A stretch of DNA of 64,000 bases, from assembly GCF_029227915.1 (NCBI RefSeq), contig NC_079875.1, positions 2,728,001 through 2,792,000 on the forward strand, written 5' to 3'. This stretch comes from Hydractinia symbiolongicarpus (lineage: Eukaryota > Cnidaria > Hydrozoa > Anthoathecata > Hydractiniidae). The notes under the pieces were generated by a model. That model was not told where the DNA came from, did not search any database, and worked only from the letters and a program-made list of their open reading frames with translations. Below are positions 1 to 13,329 of this stretch, piece by piece. Each line of letters starts with the position of its first letter. Position 1 is the stretch's first letter. The position numbers and the translations under genes are program-made.

Positions 1-718
1 CAGTAAAAAATGACTTTTTTATCTTAATTTTTAATTGCAGGGCTACCACAGCGCCCAGTGTAATCGCTGAGTTCCGGTAATCATGTCAAATTAAGAAGAA
101 TGTTATTTCTTGGACTCCAATTTTCTCATTTATCACATTTATCAGGTCACAGTCCAAAGTTAGTTAAATTAAGTCCCACAGTCAATCGTTTCATTGTTAA
201 TAGCGATGCAACCTGGTCATCCCAGAAAAATATCGGTAAATACATGTTGGTAGCAATATGTGACCCAACCGTTGTAACGCAAATGTACTGACACCGTTAG
301 AAAGGCAATGAAATGTAGTTTTTGAAACTGTCGGTATTTCTTCAGAGCACGCTAACGGCTAGGATTGGTCCCACAGTAAAAAATGACTTTTTTATCTTAA
401 TTTTTAATTGCAGGGCTACCACAGCGCCCAGTGTAATCGCTGAGTTCCGGTAATCATGTCAAATTAAGAAGAATGTTATTTCTTGGACTCCAATTTTCTC
501 ATTTATCACATTTATCAGGTCACAGTCCAAAGTTAGTTAAATTAAGTCCCACAGTCAATCGTTTCATTGTTAATAGCGATGCAACCTGGTCATCCCAGAA
601 AAATATCGGTAAATACATGTTGGTAGCAATATGTGACCCAACCGTTGTAACGCAAATGTACTGACACCGTTAGAAAGGCAATGAAATGTAGTTTTTGAAA
701 CTGTCGGTATTTCTTCAG
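1..718. repeat. Two near-identical 373-bp monomers in tandem
   Basis: Positions 1 to about 352 recur at 374 to about 725 with no difference noticed by eye. The match ends where the first copy reads CAGAGCACGC and the second CAGCGTGCG. Both carry the unusual GCAGGGCTACC variant of the dyad's left arm and GTAGCAATATG in place of GTACGAATATG. This is a very recent single-monomer duplication at the left edge of the window. Confidence 0.9.
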
Positions 719-1158
719 CGTGCGATAACTTCTAGGAGTGGTCCCACAGTAAAGAATGACTTATTACTCTAAATTTTTAAATGAAGCGCTACCAAAGCGG
801 CAAGTGTAATCGCTGAGTTCCGGCAATCATTTCAAATTAAGAAGAATGTTATTTCTTGGAGTCCAAATTTCCCATTTATCACATTGACCAGGTCACAGTC
901 CAAAGTTAGTTCAATTAAATCCCACAGTCAATCGTTTCACTGTTAAAAGCGATGCAACCTAGTAATATCAGATAAATATCGCTAAATACATGTTGGTACC
1001 AATATGTGACCCAACCGTTGTAACTCAAACGGATTGACACCGTTAGAAAGTCAATGAAATGTAGTTTTTGAAACTGTCGGTGTTTCTTCAGCGCGCGATA
1101 ACTTCTAGGATTTGTCCCACAGTAAAGAATGACTTATTAATCTAAATTTTTAAATGAA

Positions 1159-1173
1159 GCGCTACCACAGCGC
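1159..1173. other. Representative conserved dyad GCGCT-ACCAC-AGCGC
   Basis: Perfect 5-bp inverted repeat with a 5-base loop, given here for one monomer and present in most A monomers at the same position. Many B short monomers keep a 4-bp version (CGCT/AGCG). Long B monomers lose the right arm (AGAGA). It is the most GC-rich, best conserved block of the monomer. A protein-binding or structural role is inference only. Confidence 0.6.
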
Positions 1174-1479
1174 CCAGTGTAATCGCTGAGTTCCGGCAAT
1201 CATGTCAAATTGAGAAGTATGTTATTTCTTGGAATCCAAATTTTCCATTTATCACATTGACCAGGTCACAGTCCAAAGTTAGTTCAATTAAGTCCCACAG
1301 TCAATCGTTTCACTGTTAAAAGCGATGCAACCTAGTAATATCAGATAAATATCGCTAAATACATGTTGGTACGAATATGTGAACCAACCGTTAAAACTCA
1401 AACAGACTGACACCGTTAAAAAGTCAGTAAAATGTAGTATTTAAAACTGTCTCTCTTTCTTCAGCGCGCGCTAACGGCT

Positions 1480-4400
1480 AGGATTGGTCCCACAGTAAAA
1501 AATGACTTTTTTATCTTAATTTTTAATTGAAGCGCTACCACAGCGCCCAGTGTAATCGCTGAAGTTCGGCAATCATATCAAATTAAGAAGAATGTTATTT
1601 CTTGGAGTCCAATTGTCTCACTTTCCCATTTATAAGGTCACAGTCCATAATCAGTTCAATTAAGTTCCACAGTCAATCGCTGCACTGTTAAAAGCCATGC
1701 AACATAGTAATATCAAAAAAATATCGCTAAATCCATGTTGGCACGAAAATGTGACCCAACCGTTGTAACTCAAACGGACTGACAACTTTAGAAAGTCAGT
1801 GAAATGTAGTACTTGAAACTGTCTCTATTTCTTCAGCGCGCGATAACGGCTAGGATTGGTCCCACAGTAAAGAATGACTTATTTATGTAAATTCTTAAAA
1901 AAAAGCGCTACCACAGCGCCCAGTGTAATCGCTGAGTTCCGGCAATCACGTCTAATTAAGAACAATGTTATTTCTTGGAGTTCAAATGTCTCATTTATCC
2001 CATTTATCAGGTCTCAGTCCAAAGTTAGTTTAATTATGTCCCACAGTCAATCGTTTCACTGTTAAAAGCGATGCAACCTAGTAATATCAGAAAAATATCG
2101 CTAAATGCATGTTGGTACCAATATGTGACCCAACCGTTGTAGCTCAAACGGACTGACACCGTTAGAAAGTCAATGAAATGTAGTTTTTGAAACTGTCGGT
2201 ATTTCTTCAGCACGCGATGACTTCTAGGATTGGTCCCACAGTAAAGAATGACTTAATAATCTAAATTTTTTAATGAAGCGCTACCACAGCGCCCAGTGTA
2301 ATCGCTGAGTTCCGGCAATCATGTCAAATTAAGAAGAATGTTATTTCTTGGAGTCCAAATTTCCCATTTATCACATTGACCAGGTCACAGTCCAAAGTTA
2401 GTTCAATTAAGTCCCACAGTCAATCGTTTCACTGTTAAAAGCGATGCAACCTAGTAATATCTGATAAATATCGCTAAATACATGTTGGTACGAATATGTG
2501 ACCCAACCGTTAAAACTCAAACGGACTAACACCGGTAGAAAGTCAGTAAAATGTATTATTAAAACTGTCTCTATTTTTTCAGAGCGCGCTAACGGCTAGG
2601 ATTGGTCCCACAGTAAAAAATGACTTTTTTATCTTAATTTTTAATTGAAGCGCTACCACAGCGCCCAGTGTAATCGCTGAGGTTCGGCAATAATTTCAAA
2701 CTAGGAAGAATGTTATTTCTTGGAGTCCAATTATCTCACTTTCACATTTATAAGGTCACAGTGCATAATGAGTTCAATTAAGTTCCACAGACAATCGCTT
2801 CTCTGTTAAAAGCCATACAACATATTAATATCAGAAAAATATCGCTATATACATGTTGGTACGAATATGTGACCCAATCGTTAAAACTCAAACGGACTAA
2901 CACCGTTAGAAAGTCAGTAAAATGTATTATTTGAAACTGTCTCTATTTCTTCAGAGCACGCTAACGGCTAGGATTGGTCCCACAGTAAAAAATGACTTTT
3001 TTATCTTAATTTTTAATTGCAGGGCTACCACAGCGCCCAGTGTAATCGCTAAGTTCCGGTAATCATGTCAAATTAAGAAGAATGTTATTTCTTGGACTCC
3101 AATTTTTTCATTTATCACATTTATCAGGTCACAGTCCAAAGTTAGTTCAATTAAGTCCCACAGTCAATCGTTTCATTGTTAAAAGCCATACAACATAGTA
3201 ATATCAGAAAAATATCGCTAAATACATGTTGGCACGAATATGTGACCCAACCGTTGTAACTCAAACGGACTGACACCTTTAGAAAGTCAGTGAAATGTTG
3301 TAATTGAAACTGCATTCTATTTCTTCAGCGCGCAATAACTGCTAGGATTGGTACCACAGTAAAAAAACACTTATTAATCTAAATTTTTAAATGAAGCGCT
3401 ACCACAGCGTCCATTGTAATCGCTGAGTTCCGGCAATCATGTCAAATTAAGAAAAATGTAATTTCTTGGAGTCCAATTTTCTCATTTATCACATTTATCA
3501 GGTCTCAGTCCAAAGTTAGTTTAATTATGTCCCACAGTCAATCGTTTCATTGTTAAAAGCGATGCAACCTAGTAATATCAGAAAATATCGCTAAATGCAT
3601 GTTGGTACCAATATGTGACCCAACCGTTGTAACTCAAACGAACTGACACCGTTAGAAAGTCAATGAAATGTAGATTTTGAAACTGTCGGTATTTCTTCAG
3701 CGCGCGATAACTTCTAGGATTGGTCCCACAGTAAAAAATGACTTTTTTATCTTAATTTTTAATTGAAGCGCTACCACAGCGCCCAGTGTAATCGCTGAAG
3801 TTCGGCAATCATATCAAATTAAGAAGAATGTTATTTCTTGGAGTCCAATTGTCTCACTTTCCCATTTATAAGGTCACAGTCCATAATCAGTTCAATTAAG
3901 TTCCACAGTCAATCGCTGCACTGTTAAAAGCCATGCAACATAGTAATATCAAAAAAATATCGCTAAATCCATGTTGGCACGAAAATGTGACCCAACCGTT
4001 GTAACTCAAACGGACTGACAACTTTAGAAAGTCAGTGAAATGTAGTACTTGAAACTGTCTCTATTTCTTCAGCGCGCGATAACGGCTAGGATTGGTACCA
4101 CAGTAAAGAATGACTTATTTATGTAAATTCTTAAAAAAAAGCGCTACCACAGCGCCCAGTGTAATCGCTGAGTTCCGGCAATCACGTCTAATTAAGAACA
4201 ATGTTATTTCTTGGAGTTCAAATGTCTCATTTATCCCATTTATCAGGTCTCAGTCCAAAGTTAGTTTAATTATGTCCCACAGTCAATCGTTTCACTGTTA
4301 AAAGCGATGCAACCTAGTAATATCAGAAAAATATCGCTAAATGCATGTTGGTACCAATATGTGACCCAACCGTTGTAGCTCAAACGGACTGACACCGTTA

Positions 4401-5951
4401 GAAAGTCAATGAAATGTAGTTTTTGAAACTGTCGGTATTTCTTCAGCACGCGATGACTTCTAGGATTGGTCCCACAGTAAAGAATGACTTAATAATCTAA
4501 ATTTTTTAATGAAGCGCTACCACAGCGCCCAGTGTAATCGCTGAGTTCCGGCAATCATGTCAAATTAAGAAGAATGTTATTTCTTGGAGTCCAAATTTCC
4601 CATTTATCACATTGACCAGGTCACAGTCCAAAGTTAGTTCAATTAAGTCCCACAGTCAATCGTTTCACTGTTAAAAGCGATGCAACCTAGTAATATCTGA
4701 TAAATATCGCTAAATACATGTTGGTACGAATATGTGACCCAACCGTTAAAACTCAAACGGACTAACACCGGTAGAAAGTCAGTAAAATGTATTATTAAAA
4801 CTGTCTCTATTTTTTCAGAGCGCGCTAACGGCTAGGATTGGTCCCACAGTAAAAAATGACTTTTTTATCTTAATTTTTAATTGAAGCGCTACCACAGCGC
4901 CCAGTGTAATCGCTGAGGTTCGGCAATAATTTCAAACTAGGAAGAATGTTATTTCTTGGAGTCCAATTATCTCACTTTCACATTTATAAGGTCACAGTGC
5001 ATAATGAGTTCAATTAAGTTCCACAGACAATCGCTTCTCTGTTAAAAGCCATACAACATATTAATATCAGAAAAATATCGCTATATACATGTTGGTACGA
5101 ATATGTGACCCAATCGTTAAAACTCAAACGGACTAACACCGTTAGAAAGTCAGTAAAATGTATTATTTGAAACTGTCTCTATTTCTTCAGAGCACGCTAA
5201 CGGCTAGGATTGGTCCCACAGTAAAAAATGACTTTTTTATCTTAATTTTTAATTGCAGGGCTACCACAGCGCCCAGTGTAATCGCTAAGTTCCGGTAATC
5301 ATGTCAAATTAAGAAGAATGTTATTTCTTGGACTCCAATTTTTTCATTTATCACATTTATCAGGTCACAGTCCAAAGTTAGTTCAATTAAGTCCCACAGT
5401 CAATCGTTTCATTGTTAAAAGCCATACAACATAGTAATATCAGAAAAATATCGCTAAATACATGTTGGCACGAATATGTGACCCAACCGTTGTAACTCAA
5501 ACGGACTGACACCTTTAGAAAGTCAGTGAAATGTTGTAATTGAAACTGCATTCTATTTCTTCAGCGCGCAATAACTGCTAGGATTGGTACCACAGTAAAA
5601 AAACACTTATTAATCTAAATTTTTAAATGAAGCGCTACCACAGCGTCCATTGTAATCGCTGAGTTCCGGCAATCATGTCAAATTAAGAAAAATGTAATTT
5701 CTTGGAGTCCAATTTTCTCATTTATCACATTTATCAGGTCTCAGTCCAAAGTTAGTTTAATTATGTCCCACAGTCAATCGTTTCATTGTTAAAAGCGATG
5801 CAACCTAGTAATATCAGAAAATATCGCTAAATGCATGTTGGTACCAATATGTGACCCAACCGTTGTAACTCAAACGAACTGACACCGTTAGAAAGTCAAT
5901 GAAATGTAGATTTTGAAACTGTCGGTATTTCTTCAGCGCGCGATAACTTCT
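1480..5951. repeat. 2236-bp hexamer HOR, two tandem copies
   Basis: Positions 1480-3715 and 3716-5951 are copies of one six-monomer block. I noticed one substitution between them, C at 1861 against A at 4097. Distinctive internal variants recur at exactly +2236: GAAGTTCGGC, CACGTCTAATTAAGAAC, ACTAGGAAGAATG and GCGTCCATTG. The six monomers differ from one another far more than the two blocks do, which defines a higher-order repeat and implies a recent unequal exchange. Confidence 0.93.
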
Positions 5952-7129
5952 AGGATTGGTCCCACAGTAAAGAATGACTTATTAACCTAAATTTTTAAAT
6001 GAAGCGCTACCACAGCGCCCAGTGTAATCGCTGAGTTCCGGCAATCATGTCAAATTAAGAAGAATGATATTTCTTGGAGTCCAAATTTCCCATTTATCAC
6101 ATTGACCAGGTCACAGTCCAAAGTTAGTTCAATTAAGTCCCACAGTCAATCGTTTCACTGTTAAAAGCGATGCAACCTAGTAATATCAGATAAATATCGC
6201 TAAATACATGTTGGTACCAATATGTGACCCAACCGTTGTAACTCAAACGGACTGACACCGTTAGAAAGTCAATGAAATGTAGTTTTTGAAACTGTCGGTA
6301 TTTTTTCAGCGCGCGATAACTTCTAGGATTGGTCCCACGGTAAAGAATGACTTATTAATCTAAATTTTTAAATGAAGCGCTACCACAGCGTCCATTGTAA
6401 TCGCTGAGTTCCGGCAATCATGTCAAATTAAGAAAAATGTAATTTCTTGGAGTCCAATTTTCTCATTTATCACATTTATCAGGTCTCAGTCCAAAGTTAG
6501 TTTAATTATGTCCCACAGTCAATCGTTTCATTGTTAAAAGCGATGCAACCTAGTAATATCAGAAAATATCGCTAAATGCATGTTGGTACCAATATGTGAC
6601 CCAACCGTTGTAACTCAAACGAACTGACACCGTTAGAAAGTCAATGAAATGTAGATTTTGAAACTGTCGGTATTTCTTCAGCGCGCGATAACTTCTAGGA
6701 TTGGTCCCACAGTAAAGAATGACTTATTAACCTAAATTTTTAAATGAAGCGCTACCACAGCGCCCAGTGTAATCGCTGAGTTCCGGCAATCATGTCAAAT
6801 TAAGAAGAATGATATTTCTTGGAGTCCAAATTTCCCATTTATCACATTGACCAGGTCACAGTCCAAAGTTAGTTCAATTAAGTCCCACAGTCAATCGTTT
6901 CACTGTTAAAAGCGATGCAACCTAGTAATATCAGATAAATATCGCTAAATACATGTTGGTACCAATATGTGACCCAACCGTTGTAACTCAAACGGACTGA
7001 CACCGTTAGAAAGTCAATGAAATGTAGTTTTTGAAACTGTCGGTATTTTTTCAGCGCGCGATAACTTCTAGGATTGGTCCCACGGTAAAGAATGACTTAT
7101 TAATCTAAATTTTTAAATGAAGCGCTACC
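5606..7129. repeat. 744-bp dimer duplication
   Basis: Two monomers (about 5606-6349) are repeated at about 6350-7093. Shared private variants include GCGTCCATTG at 5643 and 6387, AAGAAGAATGATATTTC, and CCCACGGTAAAG near 6337 and 7081. It sits directly at the end of the second 2236-bp hexamer and reuses its last monomer, so it arose after or together with that duplication. Confidence 0.85.
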
Positions 7130-8519
7130 ACAGCGCCCAGTGTAATCGCTGAGTTCCGGCAATCATGTCAAATTAAGAAGTATGTTATTTCTTGGAATCC
7201 AAATTTCCTATTTATCACATTGACCAGGTCACAGTCCAAAGTTAGTTCAATTAAGTCCCACAGTCAATCGTTTCACTGTTAAAAGCGATGCAACCTAGTA
7301 ATATCAGATAAATATCGCTAAATACATGTTGGTACGAATATGTGACCCAACCGTTTTAACTCAAACGGACTGACACTGTTTGAAAGTCAGTAAAATGTAG
7401 TATTTCAAACTGTCTCTCTTTCTTCAGCGCGCGCTAACGGCTAGGATTGGTCCCACAGTAAAAAATGACTTTTTTATCTTAATTTTTAATTGAAGCGCTA
7501 CCACAGCGCCCAGTGTAATCGCTGAGGTTCGGCAATAATTTCAAACTAGGAAGAATGTTATTTCTTGGAGTCCAAATATCTCACTTTCACATTTATAAGG
7601 TCACAGTGCATAATGAGTTCAATTAAGTTCCACAGACAATCGCTTCTCTGTTAAAAGCCATACAACATATTAATATCAGAAAAATATCGCTATATACATG
7701 TTGGTATGAATATGTGACCCAATCGTTAAAACTCAAACGGACTAACACCGTTAGAAAGTCAGTAAAATGTATTATTTGAAACTGTCTCTATTTCTTCAGA
7801 GCACGCTAACGGCTAGGATTGGTCCCACAGTAAAAAATGACTTTTTTATCTTAATTTTTAATTGCAGGGCTACCACAGCGCCCAGTGTAATCGCTAAGTT
7901 CCGGTAATCATGTCAAATTAAGAAGAATGTTATTTCTTGGACTCCAATTTTCTCATTTATTACATTTATCAGGTCACAGTCCAAAGTTAGTTCAATTAAG
8001 TCCCACAGTCAATCGTTTCATTGTTAAAAGCGATGCAACCTAGTCATCCCAGAAAAATATCGGTAAATACATGTTGGTAGCAATATGTGACCCAACCGTT
8101 GTAACGCAAATGTACTGACACCGTTAGAAAGGCAATGAAATGTAGTTTTTGAAACTGTCGGTATTTCTTCAGCGTGCGATAACTTCTAGGAGTGGTCCCA
8201 CAGTAAAGAATGACTTATTACTCTAAATTTTTAAATGAAGCGCTACCAAAGCGGCAAGTGTAATCGCTGAGTTCCGGCAAACATTTCAAATTAAGAAGAA
8301 TGTTATTTCTTGGAGTCCGATTATCTCACTTTCACATTTATAATGTTACAGTGCATAATGAGTTCAATTAAGGTCCACAGTCAATTGCTTCACTGTTAAA
8401 AGCCATACAACATAGTAATATCAGAAAAATATCGCTAAATACATGTTGGCACGAATATGTGACCCAACCGTAGTAACTCAAACGGACTGACAACTTTAGA
8501 AAGTCAGTGAAATGTAGTA

Positions 8520-11500
8520 CTTGAAACTGTCTTTATTTCTTCAGCGCGCGATAACGGCTAGGATTGGTCCCACAGTAAAGAATGACTTATTTATGTAAAT
8601 TCTTAAATAAAGCGCTACCACAGCGCCCAGTGTAATCGCTGAGTTCCGGCAATCACGTCTAATTAAGAACAATGTTATTTCTTGGAGTTCAAATGTCTCA
8701 TTTATCCCATTTATCAGGTCTCAGTCCAAAGTTAGTTTAATTATGTCCCACAGTCAATCGTTTCATTGATAAAAGCGATGCAACCTAGTAATATCAGAAA
8801 AATATCGCTAAATGCATGTTGGTACCAATATGTGACCCAACCGTTGTAACTCAAACGAACTGACACCGTTAGAAAGTCAATGAAATGTAGATTTTGAAAC
8901 TGTCGGTATTTCTTCAGCGCGCGATAACTTCTAGGATTGGTCCCACAGTAAAGAATGACTTATTAATCTAAATTTTTAAATGAAGCGCTACCACAGCGCC
9001 CAGTGTAATCACTGAGTTCCGGCAATCATGTCAAATTAAGAAGAATGATATTTCTTGGAGTCCAAATTTCCCATTTATCACATTGACCAGGTCACAGTCC
9101 AAAGTTAGTTCAATTAAGTCCCACAGTCAATCGCTTCACTGTTAAAAGCGATGAAACCTGGTAATATCAGAAAAATATCGCTAAATGCATGTTGGTACCA
9201 ATATGTGACCCAACCGTTGTAACTCAAACAAACTGACACCGTTAGAAAGTCAATGAAATGTAGATTTTGAAACTGTCGGTATTTCTTCAGCGCGCGATAA
9301 CTTCTAGGATTGGTCCCACAGTAAAGAATGACTTATTAATCTAAATTTTTAAATGAAGCGCTACCACAGCGCCCAGTGTAATCGCTGAGTTCCGGCAATC
9401 ATGTCAAATTAAGAAGAATGATATTTCTTGGAGTCCAAATTTCCCATTTATCACATTGACCAGGTCACAGTCCAAAGTTAGTTCAATTAAGTCCCACAGT
9501 CAATCGTTTCACTGTTAAAAGCGATGCAACCTAGTAATATCAGATAAATATCGCTAAATACATGTTGGTACCAATATGTGACCCAACCGTTGTAACTCAA
9601 ACGGACTGACATTGTTAGAAAGTCAATGAAATGTAGTTTTTGAAACTGTCGGTATTTTTTCAGTGCGCGATAACTTCTAGGATTGGTCCCACAGTAAAGA
9701 ATGACTTATTAATCTAAATTTTTAAATGAAGCGCTACCACAGCGCCCAGTGTAATCGCTGAGTTCCGGCAATCATGTCAAATTAAGAAGTATGTTATTTC
9801 TTGGAATCAAAATTTCCCATTTATCACATTGACCAGGTCACAGTCCAAAGTTAGTTCAATTAAGTCCCACAGTCAATCGTTTCACTGTTAAAAGCGATGC
9901 AACCTAGTAATATCAGATAAATATCGCTAAATACATGTTGGTACGAATATGTGACCCAACCGTTGTAACTCAAACGGACTGACACCGTTAGAAAGTCAGT
10001 AAAATACGGTATTTGAAACTGTCTCTCTTTCTTCAGCGCGCGATAACTTCTAGGATTTGTCCCACAGTAAAAAATGACTTTTTTATCTTAATTTTTAATT
10101 GAAGCGCTACCACAGCGCCCAGTGTAATCGCTGAGGTTGGGCAATCATATCAAATTAAGAAGAATGTTATTTCTTGGAGTCCAATTGTCTCACTTTCCCA
10201 TTTATAAGGTCACAGTCCATAATCAGTTCAATTAAGTTCCACAGTCAATCGCTTCACTGTTAAATGCCATGCAACATAGTAATATCAAAAAAATATCGGT
10301 AAATACATGTTGGCACGAATATGTGACCCAACCGTTGTAGCTCAATTGGACTGACACCGTTAGAAAGTCAATGAAATGTAGTTTTTGAAACTGTCGGTAT
10401 TTCTTCAGCGCGCGATAACTTCTAGGATTGGTCCCACAGTAAAAAATGACTTATTAATCTAAATTTTTAAATGAAGCGCTACCACAGCGCCCAGTGTAAT
10501 CGCTGAGTTCCGGCAATCATGTCAAATAAAGAAGAATGTTATTTCTTGGACTCCAATTTTCTCATTTATCCCATTTATCAGGTCTCAGTCCAAAGTTAGT
10601 TTAATTATGTCCCACAGTCAATCGTTTCATTGTTAAAAGCGATGCAACCTAGTATAATCAGAAAAATATCGCTAAATGCATGTTGGTACCAATATGTGAC
10701 ACAACCGTTGTAGCTCAAACGGACTGACACCGTTAGAAAGTCAATGAAATGTAGTTTTTGAAACTGTCTCTATTTCTTCAGCGCGCGATAACGGCTAGGA
10801 TTGGTCCCACAGTAAAGAATGACTTATTTATGTAAATTCTTAAATAAAGCGCTACCACAGCGCCCAGTGTAATCGCTGAGTTCCGGCAATCACGTCTAAT
10901 TAAGAACAATTTTATTTCTTGGAGTTCAAATGTCTCATTTATCCCATTTATCAGGTCTCAGTCCAAAGTTAGTTTAATTATGTCCCACAGTCAATCGTTT
11001 CATTGATAAAAGCGATGCAACCTAGTAATATCAGAAAAATATCGCTAAATGCATGTTGGTACCAATATGTGACCCAACCGTTGTAACTCAAACGAACTGA
11101 CACCGTTAGAAAGTCAATGAAATGTAGATTTTGAAACTGTCGGCATTTCTTCAGCGCGCGATAACTTCTAGGATTGGTCCCACAGTAAAAAATGACTTAT
11201 TAATCTAAATTTTTAAATGAAGCGCTACCACAGCGCCCAGTGTAATCGCTGAGTTCCGGCAATCATGTCAAATTAAGAAGAATGATATTTCTTGGAATCC
11301 AAATTTCCCATTTATCACATTGACCAGGTCACAGTCCAAAGTTAGTTCAATTAAGTCCCACAGTCAATCGTTTCACTGTTAAAAGCGATGCAACCTAGTA
11401 ATATCAGAAAAATATCGCTAAATGCATGTTGGTACCAATATGTGACCCAACCGTTGTAACTCAAACGAACTGACACCGTTAGAAAGTCAATGAAATGTAG

Positions 11501-12985
11501 ATTTTGAAACTGTCGGTATTTCTTCAGCGCGCGATAACTTCTAGGATTGGTCCCACAGTAAAGAATGACTTATTAATCTAAATTTTTAAATGAAGCGCTA
11601 CCACAGCGCCCAGTGTAATCGCTGAGTTCCGGCAATCATGTCAAATTAAGAAGAATGACATTTCTTGGAGTCCAAATTTCCCATTTATCACATTGACCAG
11701 GTCACAGTCCAAAGTTAGTTCAATTAAGTCCCACAGTCAATCGTTTCACTGTTAAAAGCGATGCAACCTAGTAATATCAGATAAATATCGCTAAATACAT
11801 GTTGGTACCAATATGTGACCCAACCGTTGTAACTCAAACGGACTGACACCGTTAGAAAGTCAATGAAATGTAGTTTTTGAAACTGTCGGTATTTTTTCAG
11901 TGCGCGATAACTTCTAGGATTGGTCCCACAGTAAAGAATGACTTATTAATCTAAATTTTTAAATGAAACGCTACCACAGCGCCCAGTGTAATCGCTGAGT
12001 TCCGGCAATCATGTCAAATTAAGAAGTATGTTATTTCTTGGAATCCAAATTTCCCATTTATCACATTGACCAGGTCACAGTCCAAAGTTAGTTCAATTAA
12101 GTCCCACAGTCAATCGTTTCACTGTTAAAAGCGATGCAACCTAGTAATATCAGATAAATATCGCTAAATACATGTTGGTACGAATATGTGACCCAACCGT
12201 TGTAACTCAAACGGACTGACACCGTTAGAAAGTCAGTAAAATGTAGTATTTGAAACTGTCTCTCTTTCTTCAGCGCGCGCTAACGGCTAGGATTGGTCCC
12301 ACAGTAAAAATGACTTTTTTATCTTAATTTTTAATTGAGGCGCTACCACAGCGCCCAGTGTAATCGCTGAGGTTGGGCAATCATATCAAATTAAGAAGAA
12401 TGTTCTTTCTTGGAGTCCAATTGTCTCACTTTCCCATTTATAAGATCACAGTCCATAATCAGTTCAATTAAGTTCCACAGTCAATCGCTTCACTGTTAAA
12501 AGCCATGCAACACAGTAATATCAAAAAAATATCGGTAAATACATGTTGGCACGAATATGTGACCCAACCGTTGTAACTCAAATGTACTGACACCGTTAGA
12601 AAGGCAATGAAATTTAGTTTTTGAAACTGTCGGTATTTCTTCAGCGCGCGATAACTTCTAGGATTGGTCCCACAGTAAAAAATAACTTATTAATCTAAAT
12701 TTTTAAATGAAGCGCTACCACAGCGCCCAGTGTAATCGCTGAGTTCCGGCAATCATGTCAAATAAAGAAGAATGTTATTTCTTGGACTCCAATTTTCTCA
12801 TTTATCCCATTTATCAGGTCTCAGTCCAAAGTTAGTTTAATTATGTCCCACAGTCACTCGTTTCATTGTTAAAAGCGATGCAACCTAGTAATATCAGAAA
12901 AATATCGCTAAATGCATGTTGGTACCAATATGTGACCCAACCGTTGTAGCTCAAACGGACTGACACCGTTACAAAGTCAATGAAA
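8520..12985. repeat. 2236-bp hexamer HOR, second locus, two copies
   Basis: Positions about 8520-10756 match about 10757-12985 at an offset of 2236-2237 bp. Markers in the same order in both copies are CACGTCTAATTAAG, the AATGATATTTC/AATGACATTTC monomer, AAGAAGTATG, GAGGTTGGGCAATC and CAAATAAAGAAG. Scattered substitutions, for example GATGAAACCTGG against GATGCAACCTAG, make this pair visibly older than the pair at 1480-5951, although the block length is the same. Confidence 0.85.
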
Positions 12986-13329
12986 TGTAGTTTTTGAAAC
13001 TGTCGGTATTTCTTCAGCGCGCGATGACTTCTAGGATTGGTCCCACAGTAAAGAATGACTTAATAATCTAAATTTTTAAATGAAGCGCTGCCACAGCGCC
13101 CAGTGTAATCGCTGAGCTCCGGCAATCATGTCAAATTAAGAAGAATGTTATTTCTTGGAGTCCAAATTTCCCATTTATCACATTGACCAGGTCACAGTCC
13201 AAAGTTAGTTCAATTAAATCCCACAGTCAATCGTTTCACTGTTAAAAGCGATGCAACCTAGTATTATCAGATAAATATCGCTAAATACATGTTGGTACGA
13301 ATATGTGAACCAACCGTTGTATCTCAAAC

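Noticed and set aside
2676-2692. tRNA-like B box (GAGGTTCGGCAAT) suggesting a SINE origin for the monomer
   Set aside because: Only the first six bases fit the B-box consensus, the variant is limited to some monomers (others have GAGTTCCGG), and no A box or tRNA fold is present.
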